Positions 10,989 through 21,649 of a stretch of 64,000 nucleotides of DNA are shown here, piece after piece. The position numbers and the translations under genes were made by a program. Origin of the DNA: Whalleya microplaca (Eukaryota > Ascomycota > Sordariomycetes > Xylariales > Xylariaceae); the NCBI GenBank assembly GCA_022497155.1, contig MU385712.1:120638-184637 (forward strand). Reading direction: 5' to 3'. Positions within the stretch are counted from its first letter, which is position 1. Each line of letters starts with the position of its first letter. The notes beneath the pieces were generated by a model, which worked only from the letters and a program-made list of their open reading frames with translations, had not been told where the DNA came from and searched no databases.

Positions 10989-13710
10989 TTATCGTGCAAA
11001 CACTTTCACGATCCCGTCTCCTCCACCGCTGACGACCCATCGACCGTCTTGGCTCCAGACTACCGCGCACACCCCCTCTCCCCTCATGATGCGGTGGCTG
11101 GTGATTTCCTGGGTGCAGGCGCGCTTTTCCAGGGACCAGAAGCGAAGGCTGGCGTCGTGGCCGGCGGACACGAGTTCGCGGCCATCGGGACTGAGAGACA
11201 GGGCCGAGATCGATGCCGGGTGAGCCAGCATGTTGTATGTACATTGACCTGGGAACAATTAGTGACATGCACGTACATACACAGTAGTTGGTATAAACTT
11301 ACCGCTGTTGGCATCAAAGAATCGGACGAATCGGTCTTCGTGCCCGGAGATGATGACGCCCTCAATCCCGCTACCCGACGTTCCACCGCCCCCGGTAGGA
11401 CCGCCCGCATCTTCGTCGCGCAAACCAGTGCTGGAACCTTGGTCGAGGCCGTTCGTCGTGGCAACAATGGCATTCACGCTCGTGGCCATCGTGTTGTCGT
11501 AGGTTTCGAGGCTCGCCATGGAGCCGGTCTCTTCGCCTGTTCTTGTATCAAAAACGATGATAGCGGCGTCCGAATAGCTGACTACGAATGCCTCTCCATT
11601 AGCAGACAGTGGGGTGATGCACGTCGGCGAGGCCCGCGAGCCATTAGAACGATGGATATCGTGGACAAGCGTATAGTGGAATGGCGAATTAGAAGCCATG
11701 TTAGGTTGTGGCGAGCTTGGGAACTGTGATCCCGAACTCATCGAGTTTCCCCTGACTCGACCACTACCCGTGGCACGTCTCGCTGGCCCGGGTTGTGGCG
11801 ATGTCAGCTGCGGCGGTGCGCTGACCGCCCATATCTTGACCGCACCATCAGCTGCACCAGAAACAACCAAGATACGATCTGGGCTACCGTAGGAGGTCGA
11901 CTGTCCAAAGATGGCACCGAGGGTCGCGGGGAGTACGCAGAGGGCCCAGACGGCGTCCGAATGGCCATCTAATGTTGCTTTAGGGTCTACCCTGCCTCGT
12001 TCCCATACTCTGATCGTAGCGTCTTGGCCGCCGGAAAATATCCAACCGTCGCCCTGAGCCCGACCTCCAGTGGAGAAATTAGGAGACGGGGACCACGAAG
12101 TCAGACATAGGACGGCACCCGTGTGCCCGCGATGGGTGAAGTCGGCGGGTACATCAAGGTCAGATGAGATGTTGCCAAGGTGGTTTGGGTTTTCGCGGGG
12201 AATGTGGAAACGCTTGATCAGGCCATCGTCACCAGCCGTGCAGATCTCTGGCTCACCGGGGCTTCCGCCACCGGAGAATATCACTGTGCGGACAGCATTT
12301 AGGTGGCCACGCAGCCCATACCGTAGCTTGAAACTGCCATTTTCTGCTTTCTGCGCCGCGGCATTGAGCGAAAGTTCTTGCTCGGCACTCCTTCTACGTG
12401 ACAAGGAGCTCTTTCGCCTGCTGTGGGTGTGAGGGCCACGATTTGGAGACTTGGGGAGGTTCTCGGCGTTAGGGAAGACGTCAGTATCCGGTCGGTGCGA
12501 CAGAGGCTGCAACGGTTGCGAAGACACAGGATCGGGGAAGGATCCTTCGCCGAAATCCCAACCCTCTGAATCAGGCGGGGCTCGCTTCTCTGTCGGACCC
12601 TCAGGAAACTCGGGTCGCGCAAACTCGTTGGTGTGGTTGATCCGCGAGTTCACGTCCTCCTGAGCTCGGGCGGCCGTGGGCGCGGTAGCGGGCCAATCGC
12701 TGGAGTGCGGATACATCGGGGCAGGGCTCTCCCCAGAACGAACCATGGGGGAAGCCTGCAAGTCGGCATTCTTGTTGGCCATGTTGGGAGCGGGAGGAGG
12801 CTGCGACATGGGCGGCATGTGATGGTTGTTGACATTCGGCATGGGCCGGCCGGAAGAATCTTTAACATGGTTCTGGTTCTGATTGAGTCTTAATCCTTGA
12901 AACGCGGCATCAAGAGGTTGATGGCTCATGGGCAGTCCGAAGTCTCCCTCCCTCAAGTCGTCGATCATTGGCAGGGGTGGGGAGTCTCGAGGAGGCATGG
13001 GATTCGCAGGAGTGATCATGAGGTAAGTAAATTCAGCCTGGCACTGGTCGAGGAAGTTCTTGAGACTCTCGCGCTCTTCATCCTCCTGCAAGCGCTCGCC
13101 CAGGAAACTCTCGAGCCCAGGTATAGATTCATTCGGTTTCTCGCTCGATGCTGTCGTGATGGTCAATCTCACCCGCCCAGCCGGGCTTTGAAATAGGGTT
13201 GTAATAGGGTTGCGTGGTACTTACATTTCAGCTTCTCCTGGATCAAGGCGGCCCGGTCGAATTTGGGAGGCTGCTTCACGGAGTGGTCCGCGTTGGCGGG
13301 AGTCGAGGCGGCTACCTTCAGCTGTTCGGCCTGGTCCTTGACCTTCTTCTCGAGGATGGTGACGTATCGCTTGAGAGCCTTCTGCGTGGCGTCGGCCCGT
13401 CTAGCCGAGCCTTCGAGAGCGGCTATCCTGCCCTTCATCTCCTGGCGTTCGATCTCCCAGGCGTTCCGATCGCGTTCGTGGCGATGCCATTCGGTTTGCA
13501 GGAACCGCATGACCCCTGTGGTACAACTGCAAGTCAGCTAAGCCAGGACTCGGACAATGCTCAGGTCGCACCTTGTAATGTGTACTCGGTAGCATGCGGC
13601 TGGTTTGACGAGCTCATAGGCTGCCCCCCTCCCTGATTCTCCTGACCAGCACCGCCGCCCATCATGCCGTTCCCACCTGCCCCCATAGCCGAGACCTGTG
13701 GCCAGCTCAT
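10989..13710 (-). CDS. Striatin, STRIPAK scaffold (PRO11/HAM-3/StrA family)
   Basis: Four exons (13710-13572, 13515-13225, 13150-11303, 11248-10989) give exactly 845 aa; the introns are 56, 74 and 54 nt. The N-terminus is Gly/Met-rich and leads into the striatin signature [20 protein letters not shown] (residues 42-61). A coiled coil follows to about residue 115, beginning [10 protein letters not shown], where striatin dimerises and binds PP2A-A. A long disordered linker includes a basic patch [11 protein letters not shown]. The WD40 propeller runs from about residue 418 to the C-terminus, with WD-type blades ending in IRVWERG, VKIWAV, LRFWSL and VKVF. In filamentous ascomycetes this scaffold of the STRIPAK complex controls cell fusion and fruiting-body development. 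The ATG at 13710 is followed by a Gly-rich leader, and no upstream in-frame start fits better. Confidence 0.96.
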
Positions 13711-15870
13711 GGGTACGTGATACGGGTATCAGTTCGTGACGGTATTCAGCCCTCACTACCGTCTTCACCGTTGGGATCGGGAGCGAGTATTGGACATGCG
13801 CATTTGGGGTTGGAGCACCTCGTGGAGGTACGATCATGTACCCTTCAGAAGACGCGACGGCGGGGGGTCAATTGGACGGACGTCTCGCTCGCGAAATAAA
13901 TAACAAGGTAGGGGTTGTGAGGAAGGTTAGCTTAGCTAGCTACTAGCTGGTTGGGAGGGGGCGAGGTTGATCTCTCGAAGTCGCGACAGCTTGGGAGAGT
14001 AAATACAAGCTTTCTCTCTCTTTCTCTCTCTATCCCTCTCCCTCTGTCTGTCTGTCTCTCTCTCGCGCGTTGCGTTGCGTTGCGTTGCGTTATGTTGGTA
14101 GAGGTGGTGGTAGACGTTGGTAGGAAGTAATTAGAAAGAGAAAAAAAAGTGACTAGCCGCAGAGGGAAAAGGGGACAAATAATGAGCGAAGAGGAAGAGA
14201 AATCAGTTGTTGTGTGAGAGGGAAGGTCTTATCTGGGACCAGATAAAGGGCAGTACGACGTCGTCTTCAAAATGCGATGCGATCAGAAGGATGCGATGCG
14301 ATGCGATGGTCTATGTGGCAGAAGTTGATCAGAGTTTCGGAAACGCTCTGATGAAATTGACAAAGCTGGCAGCAAGCAACCCAGCCTACAGTCTAGGTAG
14401 GTACCACTTGCCGTCACGGCGGAGGTACGTACCTTCTTATTATTGCGTACCTACCTTATTAGCCTTAGGTAAGGTACGTACCTAGGTAGGTACGCTACTG
14501 TCCAGCCGCTGCCGACCTCTGCTGCACTGCTGGCTGCTGCTGCCGCTGCCTTTTTTTTTATTAGCTAGGTTCCAATGCACGTTGGTCGCTGTTGCCGCCC
14601 AGAAAAAACAGTTTTACCCAATTAGAAGCCTCGTTTGGGTACAAGGCTACGTGTGGTGCCGCCCTTTCCTGGGCCTCAAGGCACCAATTTCCCCTGAACT
14701 TCGATACGCTTGGGCCATCCCTTATCGGAGCTTGGACCACCTCTATAGCAGCTACTTACTGCGTAAGGACAGACATTCACAATCACTCACTCACTACATG
14801 TAAGATTACAGGCCTCCCTGCCAGCCTGCCTACTTACATAGAGTACCAGTAATCACACTGAATGATGAATAAAATCAACATGCATCTGGATTAAAATGCT
14901 ATCTATCTCCTGATATCAAATCGACTGTATGGCTAAACATATAGAGGTTAATATGTTGAAGGAACTATGAGATTTGCCAGACATTCTTCGCCTAGCGGCT
15001 TCGGCAATGCCCGCACCAGTGAGCATGACGATATAATAATCAAGCCATGCCATCATTTTCAGTCGAATATATGCCCCTTACCCTGCGAGCAACAAATTCT
15101 CAATAGTAATATACTGATTTTATGTGTTCAAGATCCCATCAAAGAACTGCTTTGGGCTTATCATATCCATAGTCTTATTGTTCAGTTTGTCTTCCTTTCC
15201 CTTACTGTACTTTCTGTGCTCAACAAACTCCCTCCCAGAAGGTGTGAGTTCAATCACCTCTCTATCTCATTACTGGCACATCCAGCATTACAGATGCGAC
15301 AGGCATAGTCCGGTCATATGTGTTGGGATCCCTTGGGTCGGCACTGTGCATTAACACACAATGCTGACAAGCATCCTTTTCAGATCTGAGTCACTCAAGA
15401 GAAGAGCACTGCTTGCTATTGCTATCAGTATCTGTGTGTGCCTAATTCAGCTGCCATTTCGGCTCGATACCATATTGTTAAGTTACCGTGACCATGTTAA
15501 AGAGTCCGCGTAACCCTCATTGATATACAATGTTCTGGTTCTCTTAAGCTTGAATTCAAGGGTGTGGCAACTCTGCACATAGAGTAAGTCAGGCTCTAAG
15601 TCGGCTATGTCTTATTGGAAATGCGTAGCCACTTGTAGTTACGAGTTGTTCTCGATGGGCAGCGATGTCTAGGTATGTTGAACCGGGATCTGGTTCCGAA
15701 GTGAGTTTGGACTACCTGCGTTGCATCACTCAACATATATACATATGGTCATGTGCAAAATTTCTGTACATGATTATAACGTATGATATCATGGTGGCCT
15801 TGGTACCAGCATCCTCACTACATAACGGGCAGCCATGCTCTACTCAATCCGATCACAGTTCATTGTAGTA
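13711..15870. other. Striatin upstream region and spacer
   Basis: The first 800 bases upstream of striatin are a low-complexity leader: a CT-rich tract on the + strand (14010-14064), four perfect TGCGT units (14071-14090), and GATGC repeats (14267-14308). A 100-base stretch dense in TACCTACC/GGTAGGTACC words follows (14393-14492). No coding region is supported between 14500 and 15870; the frames there start inside AT-rich DNA and lack coding character. Confidence 0.5.
14010..14090. repeat. CT-rich tract followed by (TGCGT)4
   Basis: A pyrimidine tract at 14010-14064 (purine-rich on the strand of striatin) is followed by four perfect TGCGT units at 14071-14090, about 300-380 bases upstream of the striatin ATG. 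It probably lies in the promoter or 5' leader. Confidence 0.7.
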
Positions 15871-16248
15871 CTAGGCATCCCAGTAACTAAACTTCTCATC
15901 CGTGTATTCCAATCCTCCCACTCCATAGGTGCATGTCTTGCGGCCACTGAAGGCATGTGTCTTGTTCAACATTAGCCACATATTTCGAGGCTTATGCAGG
16001 TAGGCATTCCGTACTTCCACGCCTTCTCCGTAGAAAGGGGCTTCGAGCGAGGGAATAACTGCTGGAAGCATGACAAAAAGATCAGTATCACAGTCGAGGA
16101 GAGTAGATGTGGTCACTGATGATCTTTATGTCGTCCTATTTCGTGTTTAGTTTTAGCTACCTGAATTGGACAGACGTGAGAGGGAGCTGGGAAGGGATTT
16201 TCCTAGACAACTTTGTAGTGATTCCATCTTCCGAGGCATTCTTCTCAT
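15871..16248 (-). CDS. Possible two-exon small protein, unknown
   Basis: The predicted join is 16248-16161 plus 16115-15871 across a 45-nt intron (donor GTAGCT, branch AACTAAAC, acceptor ATCATCAG), giving 110 aa. The frame stays open through both exons and ends in KFSYWDA. The protein is basic at the N-terminus (MRRMPRKME), then has a Ser/Leu-rich helix, then a mixed segment DCDTDLFVMLPAVIPSL and an aromatic C-terminus. No signal peptide, membrane helix or family is recognised. It may be a short real gene or the remnant of a longer one. The intron is at the short end for fungi, so confidence is low. Confidence 0.33.
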
Positions 16249-17028
16249 GCTAGCGACCGTACGTTACTGACGGCTGCAGCAATATTTGATCTCAGATCTG
16301 AGAAGCAGGTAACAAGTAACAACGGAGGAAAAATTTGCTTATCCAGCTCTGCCATAAATTCGATTCAAGTCAATGTCTTCGAATGCGAAAATTGATGATA
16401 TTTACAAACTAAATTGATTAGTGGCCTACTCAATTACCCCTGAACCCCTTAACCCCTTAAATCTCCTATTACATCACCCGAAAGTTGCTCGCGCCAACCC
16501 CTGAATTTTAACACTATCTCTTGGGTCGTCCGCAGTTGATGGAGACACATCACCGCTACGAATATCGTTAGAGACACAGTTCGTCTTCAAAGAGTTACGT
16601 TCGGTAGCAGAGAAAAATCAACCGGAAAAAAGGCACGGGTGGGCAAAGTCCGTGACTGGTTGGTATCGCAATGGCCTCCGCTCTTGAACAGATATAAAGA
16701 TCAAGCGAATATCACAACATTGGACATCTCACTGATCGGTATGTAACGAATGAGAAACACGATTTTCTCTCTCTACTATCTTACGACTGGTACTCATCAA
16801 GCTTCAAACCCCCACGGCGAGTGTGGCGAGAAATCGCTCCGTAGCAGGTTCGATTCATCACGACTGTCCACCACTGCTAATCATCCTTAATTACTTAGGT
16901 ACTCTTGTCCTTGGCGAGTTTCTGTGTTAGCTCCTTAATGCCCTGGTTTTGGCTTAGGATGTAATCCTATCAAAAACATGTTAGAGAGAGAGAGACCTTG
17001 CCTTTTGCACGGCCGCCGTAGGCTGCAA
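16249..17028. other. Intergenic, no gene seen
   Basis: AT-rich spacer with short CCCCTTAA words near 16440-16470. It may include the 3' end of the SDR transcript; (GA)5 at 16984-16994 lies just past an alternative SDR stop codon. Confidence 0.5.
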
Positions 17029-18032
17029 TCAGAATCGAATTTGGACCTGCAATGAAATGCTTACTGCAATCCAGGTCGGTGCCCATTGCCCAATAAGCCT
17101 AATCATAGAAGCATAGGGCCCCCTGCTGACCAGCCCTCCCTTGTCCGTGCTAATGACATCGCCCACCACCAACTCGGCGAACTTGTCGACCGAGAGATTG
17201 TCCTTGGGCTGGGCCTCGCCTGTGGCCCAGCCGGCGATGATGTCCTTGATTGCCGCGTAGCGCGAGGTCGGGGGGAGGTCGAAGCTCGCCCCGTTGTTGA
17301 CGTGGAGCTTACCGTCGATGACTCCGGGTAGGATGGTAACGACGCTCACACCGAACGGCGCGAGCTCCAGGCGCAGCGTCTCGGAAAGAGCATTCAACCC
17401 AGCCTTAGACGCAGCGTACGTCGCTTTGCCACCCACTGAGTGTCAGCCAGACAGCCATGTGATTGCCTGGATGGCACGCGAAGAGGAGAATAGAAGATAA
17501 CAATGCAGGCCGGGTCCGGTTGGTGCAGGAAAAGGGGTTCAGGCACTAGGGTACAGCAACGCAGGTAGGTAGGCGGCCGAAGTGTGAACTTACAGACCCA
17601 GGGCGAGTTGATGACGGAGGCTGACGAGCTCACGTTGACGATGCGGCCACGGCTGGCAATCAGGAGGTCCGCGAAGGCCTGGATAGTCCGCAGGGGCCCC
17701 CATAGGTTGATATCGAGCATCCGCTGCGCCACGGCGATGTCAACATCGAGCACGGGCTGCACGTACTCGATGCCGGCGTTGTTGACGAGCACATCCAGCC
17801 CGCGTCCGGTGTTCGCCACGGTCCGGGCCGCCGCCGCGACCGAGGCCGTGTCCGCGACGTCCAGCGGCATCACGGTGACGTTGGCGAGGCTGCCGAGGAC
17901 CTCGGGGATCTTGGCGGGGTTGCGGGCCGTAGCGAAGACGTAGTGGCCGCGCCGGGCCAGCACGAGCGCCATGGCGGCGCCGATGCCGTCAGCCGAGCAG
18001 CCCGTGACCAGGATCGACTTTGTTGGAGACAT
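17029..18032 (-). CDS. Short-chain dehydrogenase/reductase (classical SDR)
   Basis: Two exons, 18032-17594 and 17435-17029, with a 158-nt intron (donor GTAAGT, branch GCTGAC, acceptor ACTCAG); 281 aa. The Rossmann cofactor loop is TGCSADGIG (residues 10-18). The NNAG motif is at 84-87, the structural Asn at 109, the catalytic Ser in SSSAS (135-139), and the YAASK catalytic pair is Tyr153/Lys157. All catalytic residues are present, so it should be an active NAD(P)(H)-dependent oxidoreductase. The fold resembles the AYR1/1-acyl-DHAP reductase-like SDRs, but the substrate cannot be inferred. The ATG at 18032 starts 10 residues before the TG motif, as expected. The C-terminus is uncertain: a 42-nt intron starting at the GTAAGC after WIA could move the stop to 16981. 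It is divergent from the GMC pseudogene across 598 bp. Confidence 0.92.
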
Positions 18033-18630
18033 TTTCGCTCGCTCGCTGGCTGCACCAGGGTGATTAGCTAACTGACGGGTTGGCTCTTGGAGAGAGGAGA
18101 TTGAAGAAGCGGGGTGTTGCTGCCCAGTGACAGGTAACGCTTTCATGGATCATAAAACATCCATGTATATAGGGAAGCAGCAAGTAAGGGGCGTAATACG
18201 GAGGGATGAACTGGCGAATGACATGATAATCCATTCCACTGGGAGAACCTTGAATGCACGTGCCACCAACATGCTTCCAGCTTTCTTATTGAGCTTGGTA
18301 TGCAGGCCATGCACTATTCCGAGAAGTGCTTCTAAACAAAGTCCTATACTCAGAAGTCCCCGCCTCTCCCCAAGTTAGCTCAACGCAAATTAAAATACTC
18401 GCGGTTAGCTAAAGGCCAACAAGATGGCGTACTTTCATTGAAACGACAGGAGCTAATAGGTCTTGCAAAGAACTCACCTTATTTGCGGGTAGACGGAGGA
18501 GAAACCCGAGGCGGGAGTGTGCAAGAAATAGCAGAACATTGAGAGCTTGCGCAAATGCTACCACGGTCCTACACAGTCTAGAAGCTGAACGACCTGAAAT
18601 TCCCTAACAACACAGTCTTATGCAGATAAG
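18033..18630. promoter_or_regulatory. Shared divergent promoter, SDR and GMC
   Basis: 598 bp between two head-to-head oxidoreductase starts, with no gene of its own. Such an arrangement allows co-regulation; no specific operator or TATA box can be named with confidence. Confidence 0.4.
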
Positions 18631-20450
18631 ATGGCCGCAGAGACTAGTGCTTTTGACGTCGTCATCGTGGGCGGCGGAACTGCCGGGCTCGTGGTGGCCT
18701 CGCGGCTGTCCGAAGACCCTTCTCTCCAGGTCCTTGTCCTCGAGGCCGGGCTGGATTTACCGCAGATGCCAGAGAAGTTGATGCAAGCCGTCTTGACTCC
18801 AGCCTCAAATACCCAACTGTACAAGACACCCGTTAATTGGGACCTCAAGACTATCCCTCAGGTGAGACCGTCCCTCTCATCAAGTCCTGGTAACTGTACA
18901 CACAGTATCACACTGACACTTTGAGGGGAAAAGGCAAACCTGGGTGACAGAGAGTTGAGCTTTCCCCAGGGAAAGATGTTAGGCGGCTCCAGCGGCCTGA
19001 ACGGGCTCTCCTTTACAGCCAGTGCCAAAGCCGTCGTCGATGGCTGGGCGGAGTTGGGCAACCCCGGCTGGGAGTGGCCCGCCTTCTCGCAGTCCTTGGC
19101 CCAAACCTACACCGTGGCCAAGGCCCCGCCCCTTGTTGCAAAGCCGAGTAGCAACCAGGGCCCCTTACAGGTAGCCTACGCTGACGACTGCATGGGGTAG
19201 GTGGCCCAAGGTCTGGGCGGATACGATCGAGTCGCTTGGGTTCCCGGGCGCTCAGGATACGTTTACCGGCCAGGCCGCCGGCGGGTTGATGATCCCGGAT
19301 ACCGTCGATCCGGCCATGGGTATCCGAAGCTATGCGGCCAACGCCTGCCTGTCCCCAGAGGTCCGCGGGCGCGCCAACTTGACTGTGCGTACAGGTGTCG
19401 AAGTCAAGAAAGTGCTTCTCAAGAAGCCCAGTCGTAGTGAACCTGATGGGGATGCCGTCGCCACGGGCGCCGAGCTCACAGATCTTACGACCGGTGCAAC
19501 CACGGCAGTCACCGCGCGGCGCGAGGTCGTCGTAGCAGCCGAAACCTTTGGCTCCCCCAAGCTTCTCGAGCTCTCAGGCATCGGCGACACGAGACGGCTC
19601 GGCGTGGATCACGTCATCGTCGATGCCCCTGGTGTCGGCGAGAACCTCCAGAACCATCCCATCACGACCGTATCATTCGAGGTGGCTGATGCCGCGCCGC
19701 CCACCAAGGATGCCTTCCTGCGCGCCGCCCTGCGGCAGGATGAGCAAGTCCTGGGTGGGCCCATGAAGGAATACATGGAGCATCGCACGAGCTTGTTTGC
19801 GAGCAGCGGCGTGATGTCGGCCGCTCAACTGCCGCTCAACTGCCGCTACCTGGGCTAGACACACCAGAGGGAACGAAGGAGCTCGAGGGCCTTCTCAGCA
19901 CGATCGAGTCCAGCCCCAGAGAAGCCTTCGCGGTGGCCCACGAGAGATTTGTCCGAGCCATCCTGTCGTCGCGGTCTGAGGCATCAGGGTTCTACATCTT
20001 CGGGCCTGCCTATGCCGCGTTCACCCCGGACGGAACGGGCGCGCTACCACCCATGGATGGGTCCGAGGATAGCTACATCACAGTCATCCTCATGCTTGCG
20101 CATCCCCTCTCGCGAGGCTCTGTGCATGTTATCGGTGCCGGGGCCGACCAGACACTGGCCATCGACCCGGGCTTCCTCAGCCACCCGCTCGACCTCGAGA
20201 TTATGGCCCGCCACGTCCAGTTTATCGAGCAGGGCCTGGCAGCCACGGAACCCCTGGCGAAGTGGTTGAAGCCCGACGGCAGGAGGGCGGTTGGGGCTCC
20301 CAAGGCTGGGGCGCTGAAGGATCTCGAGGTAGCCAAGAAGTCTCGCCCTTCTAAGTTCCCCCCTCCTACGATGTGCGGGATGCTGATGTGGTGGCTACTA
20401 GATTCATCAAGGACCAAGCCGTCGGGGCGCACCACTTCACAGGGTCATAA
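18631..20450 (+). pseudogene. GMC oxidoreductase pseudogene, three frame breaks, 3' loss
   Basis: The N-terminus is a clear FAD-binding GMC enzyme: VVIVGGGTAGLVVASRLSE (residues 10-28), a normal 72-nt intron at 18862-18933, then the GMC signature GKMLGGSSGLNGL. The frame breaks first near 19192-19203, where TAG follows GCATGGGG and the downstream sequence resumes in another frame at TGGCCCAAGG. The middle part carries the second GMC signature GSPKLLELSGIG and the GVGENLQNH element. A second break (19820-19841) is an 11-bp tandem duplication. The last long segment includes FGPAYAAFTPDG and LAHPLSRGSVHV. A third shift lies in a C run near 20358-20366. It then reaches the catalytic-His region AHHFTGS and stops at 20448. 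The second active-site residue and last FAD-binding segment are missing. An active ancestor would have oxidised an alcohol or sugar. Confidence 0.9.
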
Positions 20451-21649
20451 TTTGGTCCTAACTGTCACCTCCACAAAGCACATATAGATTATAACTGTCT
20501 TGCTTCAAAGATTTGGTAGCTAGAACTGGAAGTCAGTTTCCGCTACATAAAGTTAAATTCAGCAACAGAGAGAATGCTCGAATTGGACCCTTTCGAGAAC
20601 CTAGAGACTTGTCGACTTTTAGCTTTCCTAATTACTGGACACAAGTGACAAGGGAGTATATCGTATATCAGGAAAGACGAGTACAATCAAGTCATTACAT
20701 GTAGGTATTACCCCTACGCTGCCAGCCGACCCTAGTTTGTTTGTTACATCCAAAAATTACCCTTACCGGCCCTTAGTTTGTAACACTATCTCTTAGTATC
20801 TCGCAAACCTTGCCAGCTTTGCTTCTGCCTTCCTTTTTGCTCACCTGAGTATTCCGTGAAGATACACCGACATTTAGTACTAAAACCTCTGAAACCCTTA
20901 TCGGCCGCGACAAAATCCCAACTCTAAAAAACGAACGATACGAGGCACAAGCCCGTACTAGCAAACGTCGCATGTTTAGTGGTTTGTACGATTTCAGTGC
21001 CCGATTGACTGGTGCTTTATCTAGTTGTGCGACGCGCCTCAATCTCATTGTAGCACAAAGGCCCCCCAATCATCATGACGTCTCGGTATCATCGGGGTTA
21101 AGTGCTGCAGTGTAACTATCGTCCCAAACTTATACGATAACTGCCGACACTAGGCAACGAAGAGTTCAGCTGATTTTCAGAGGTTGGCGAACCGCTTCGG
21201 TAACCAAATTTTACTTTGAACGGAGCCTTACTCTTATAACATCAATATCATGTGAAGGAACAGAAGGACTAGTTAATAAGTTCCCAATTAAGTAATACAG
21301 GTGCGCTACGCACTGAACCCTTGGCCACGTGTAGTCCTTGTAATGTACATACATACATCATCATGATCATGAGCCCCGCAGGTCGCTGACAAAATAATTA
21401 ACGAACCTTCAATGGTGAACCTGAGTGCGAGTTATTTTTCTAGGTTGTTGCCCAGAGGCAAGAGATGAGGTGGAAGATGAGCTTATAGCGCAATAGCAAT
21501 CATGCTGTTAGGAATCGAGTCTCTACTGATAACCCCTGGATTTAAAGGGGGACGGGGGTAAGGATGGTGGGGAGACGGAGAAGTTTCCGACAACGGTCAC
21601 GGTGATCCTCGAAGCACCGACAGTAATATCACATAGTTACTTCCGTAGT
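20451..21649. other. Spacer, no gene seen
   Basis: AT-richer non-coding DNA. No remnant of the missing GMC C-terminus was recognised immediately after 20450. Small frames (20513-20704, 20773-21069) lack coding features. Confidence 0.5.

Noticed and set aside
16440..16475. CCCCTTAA repeats considered as interstitial telomere sequence
   Set aside because: The word is not CCCTAA and there are only two copies.
16835..16870. AGGTTCGATTC resembling a tRNA T-loop
   Set aside because: The bases on either side of the loop cannot form the five-pair stem and no D-arm or anticodon arm fits upstream.
17044..17061. An 18-nt intron (GTAAGC to TTGCAG) near the SDR C-terminus
   Set aside because: Far below the minimum intron length in fungi; the read-through stop at 17029 or a 42-nt intron to a stop at 16981 are the only sensible options.
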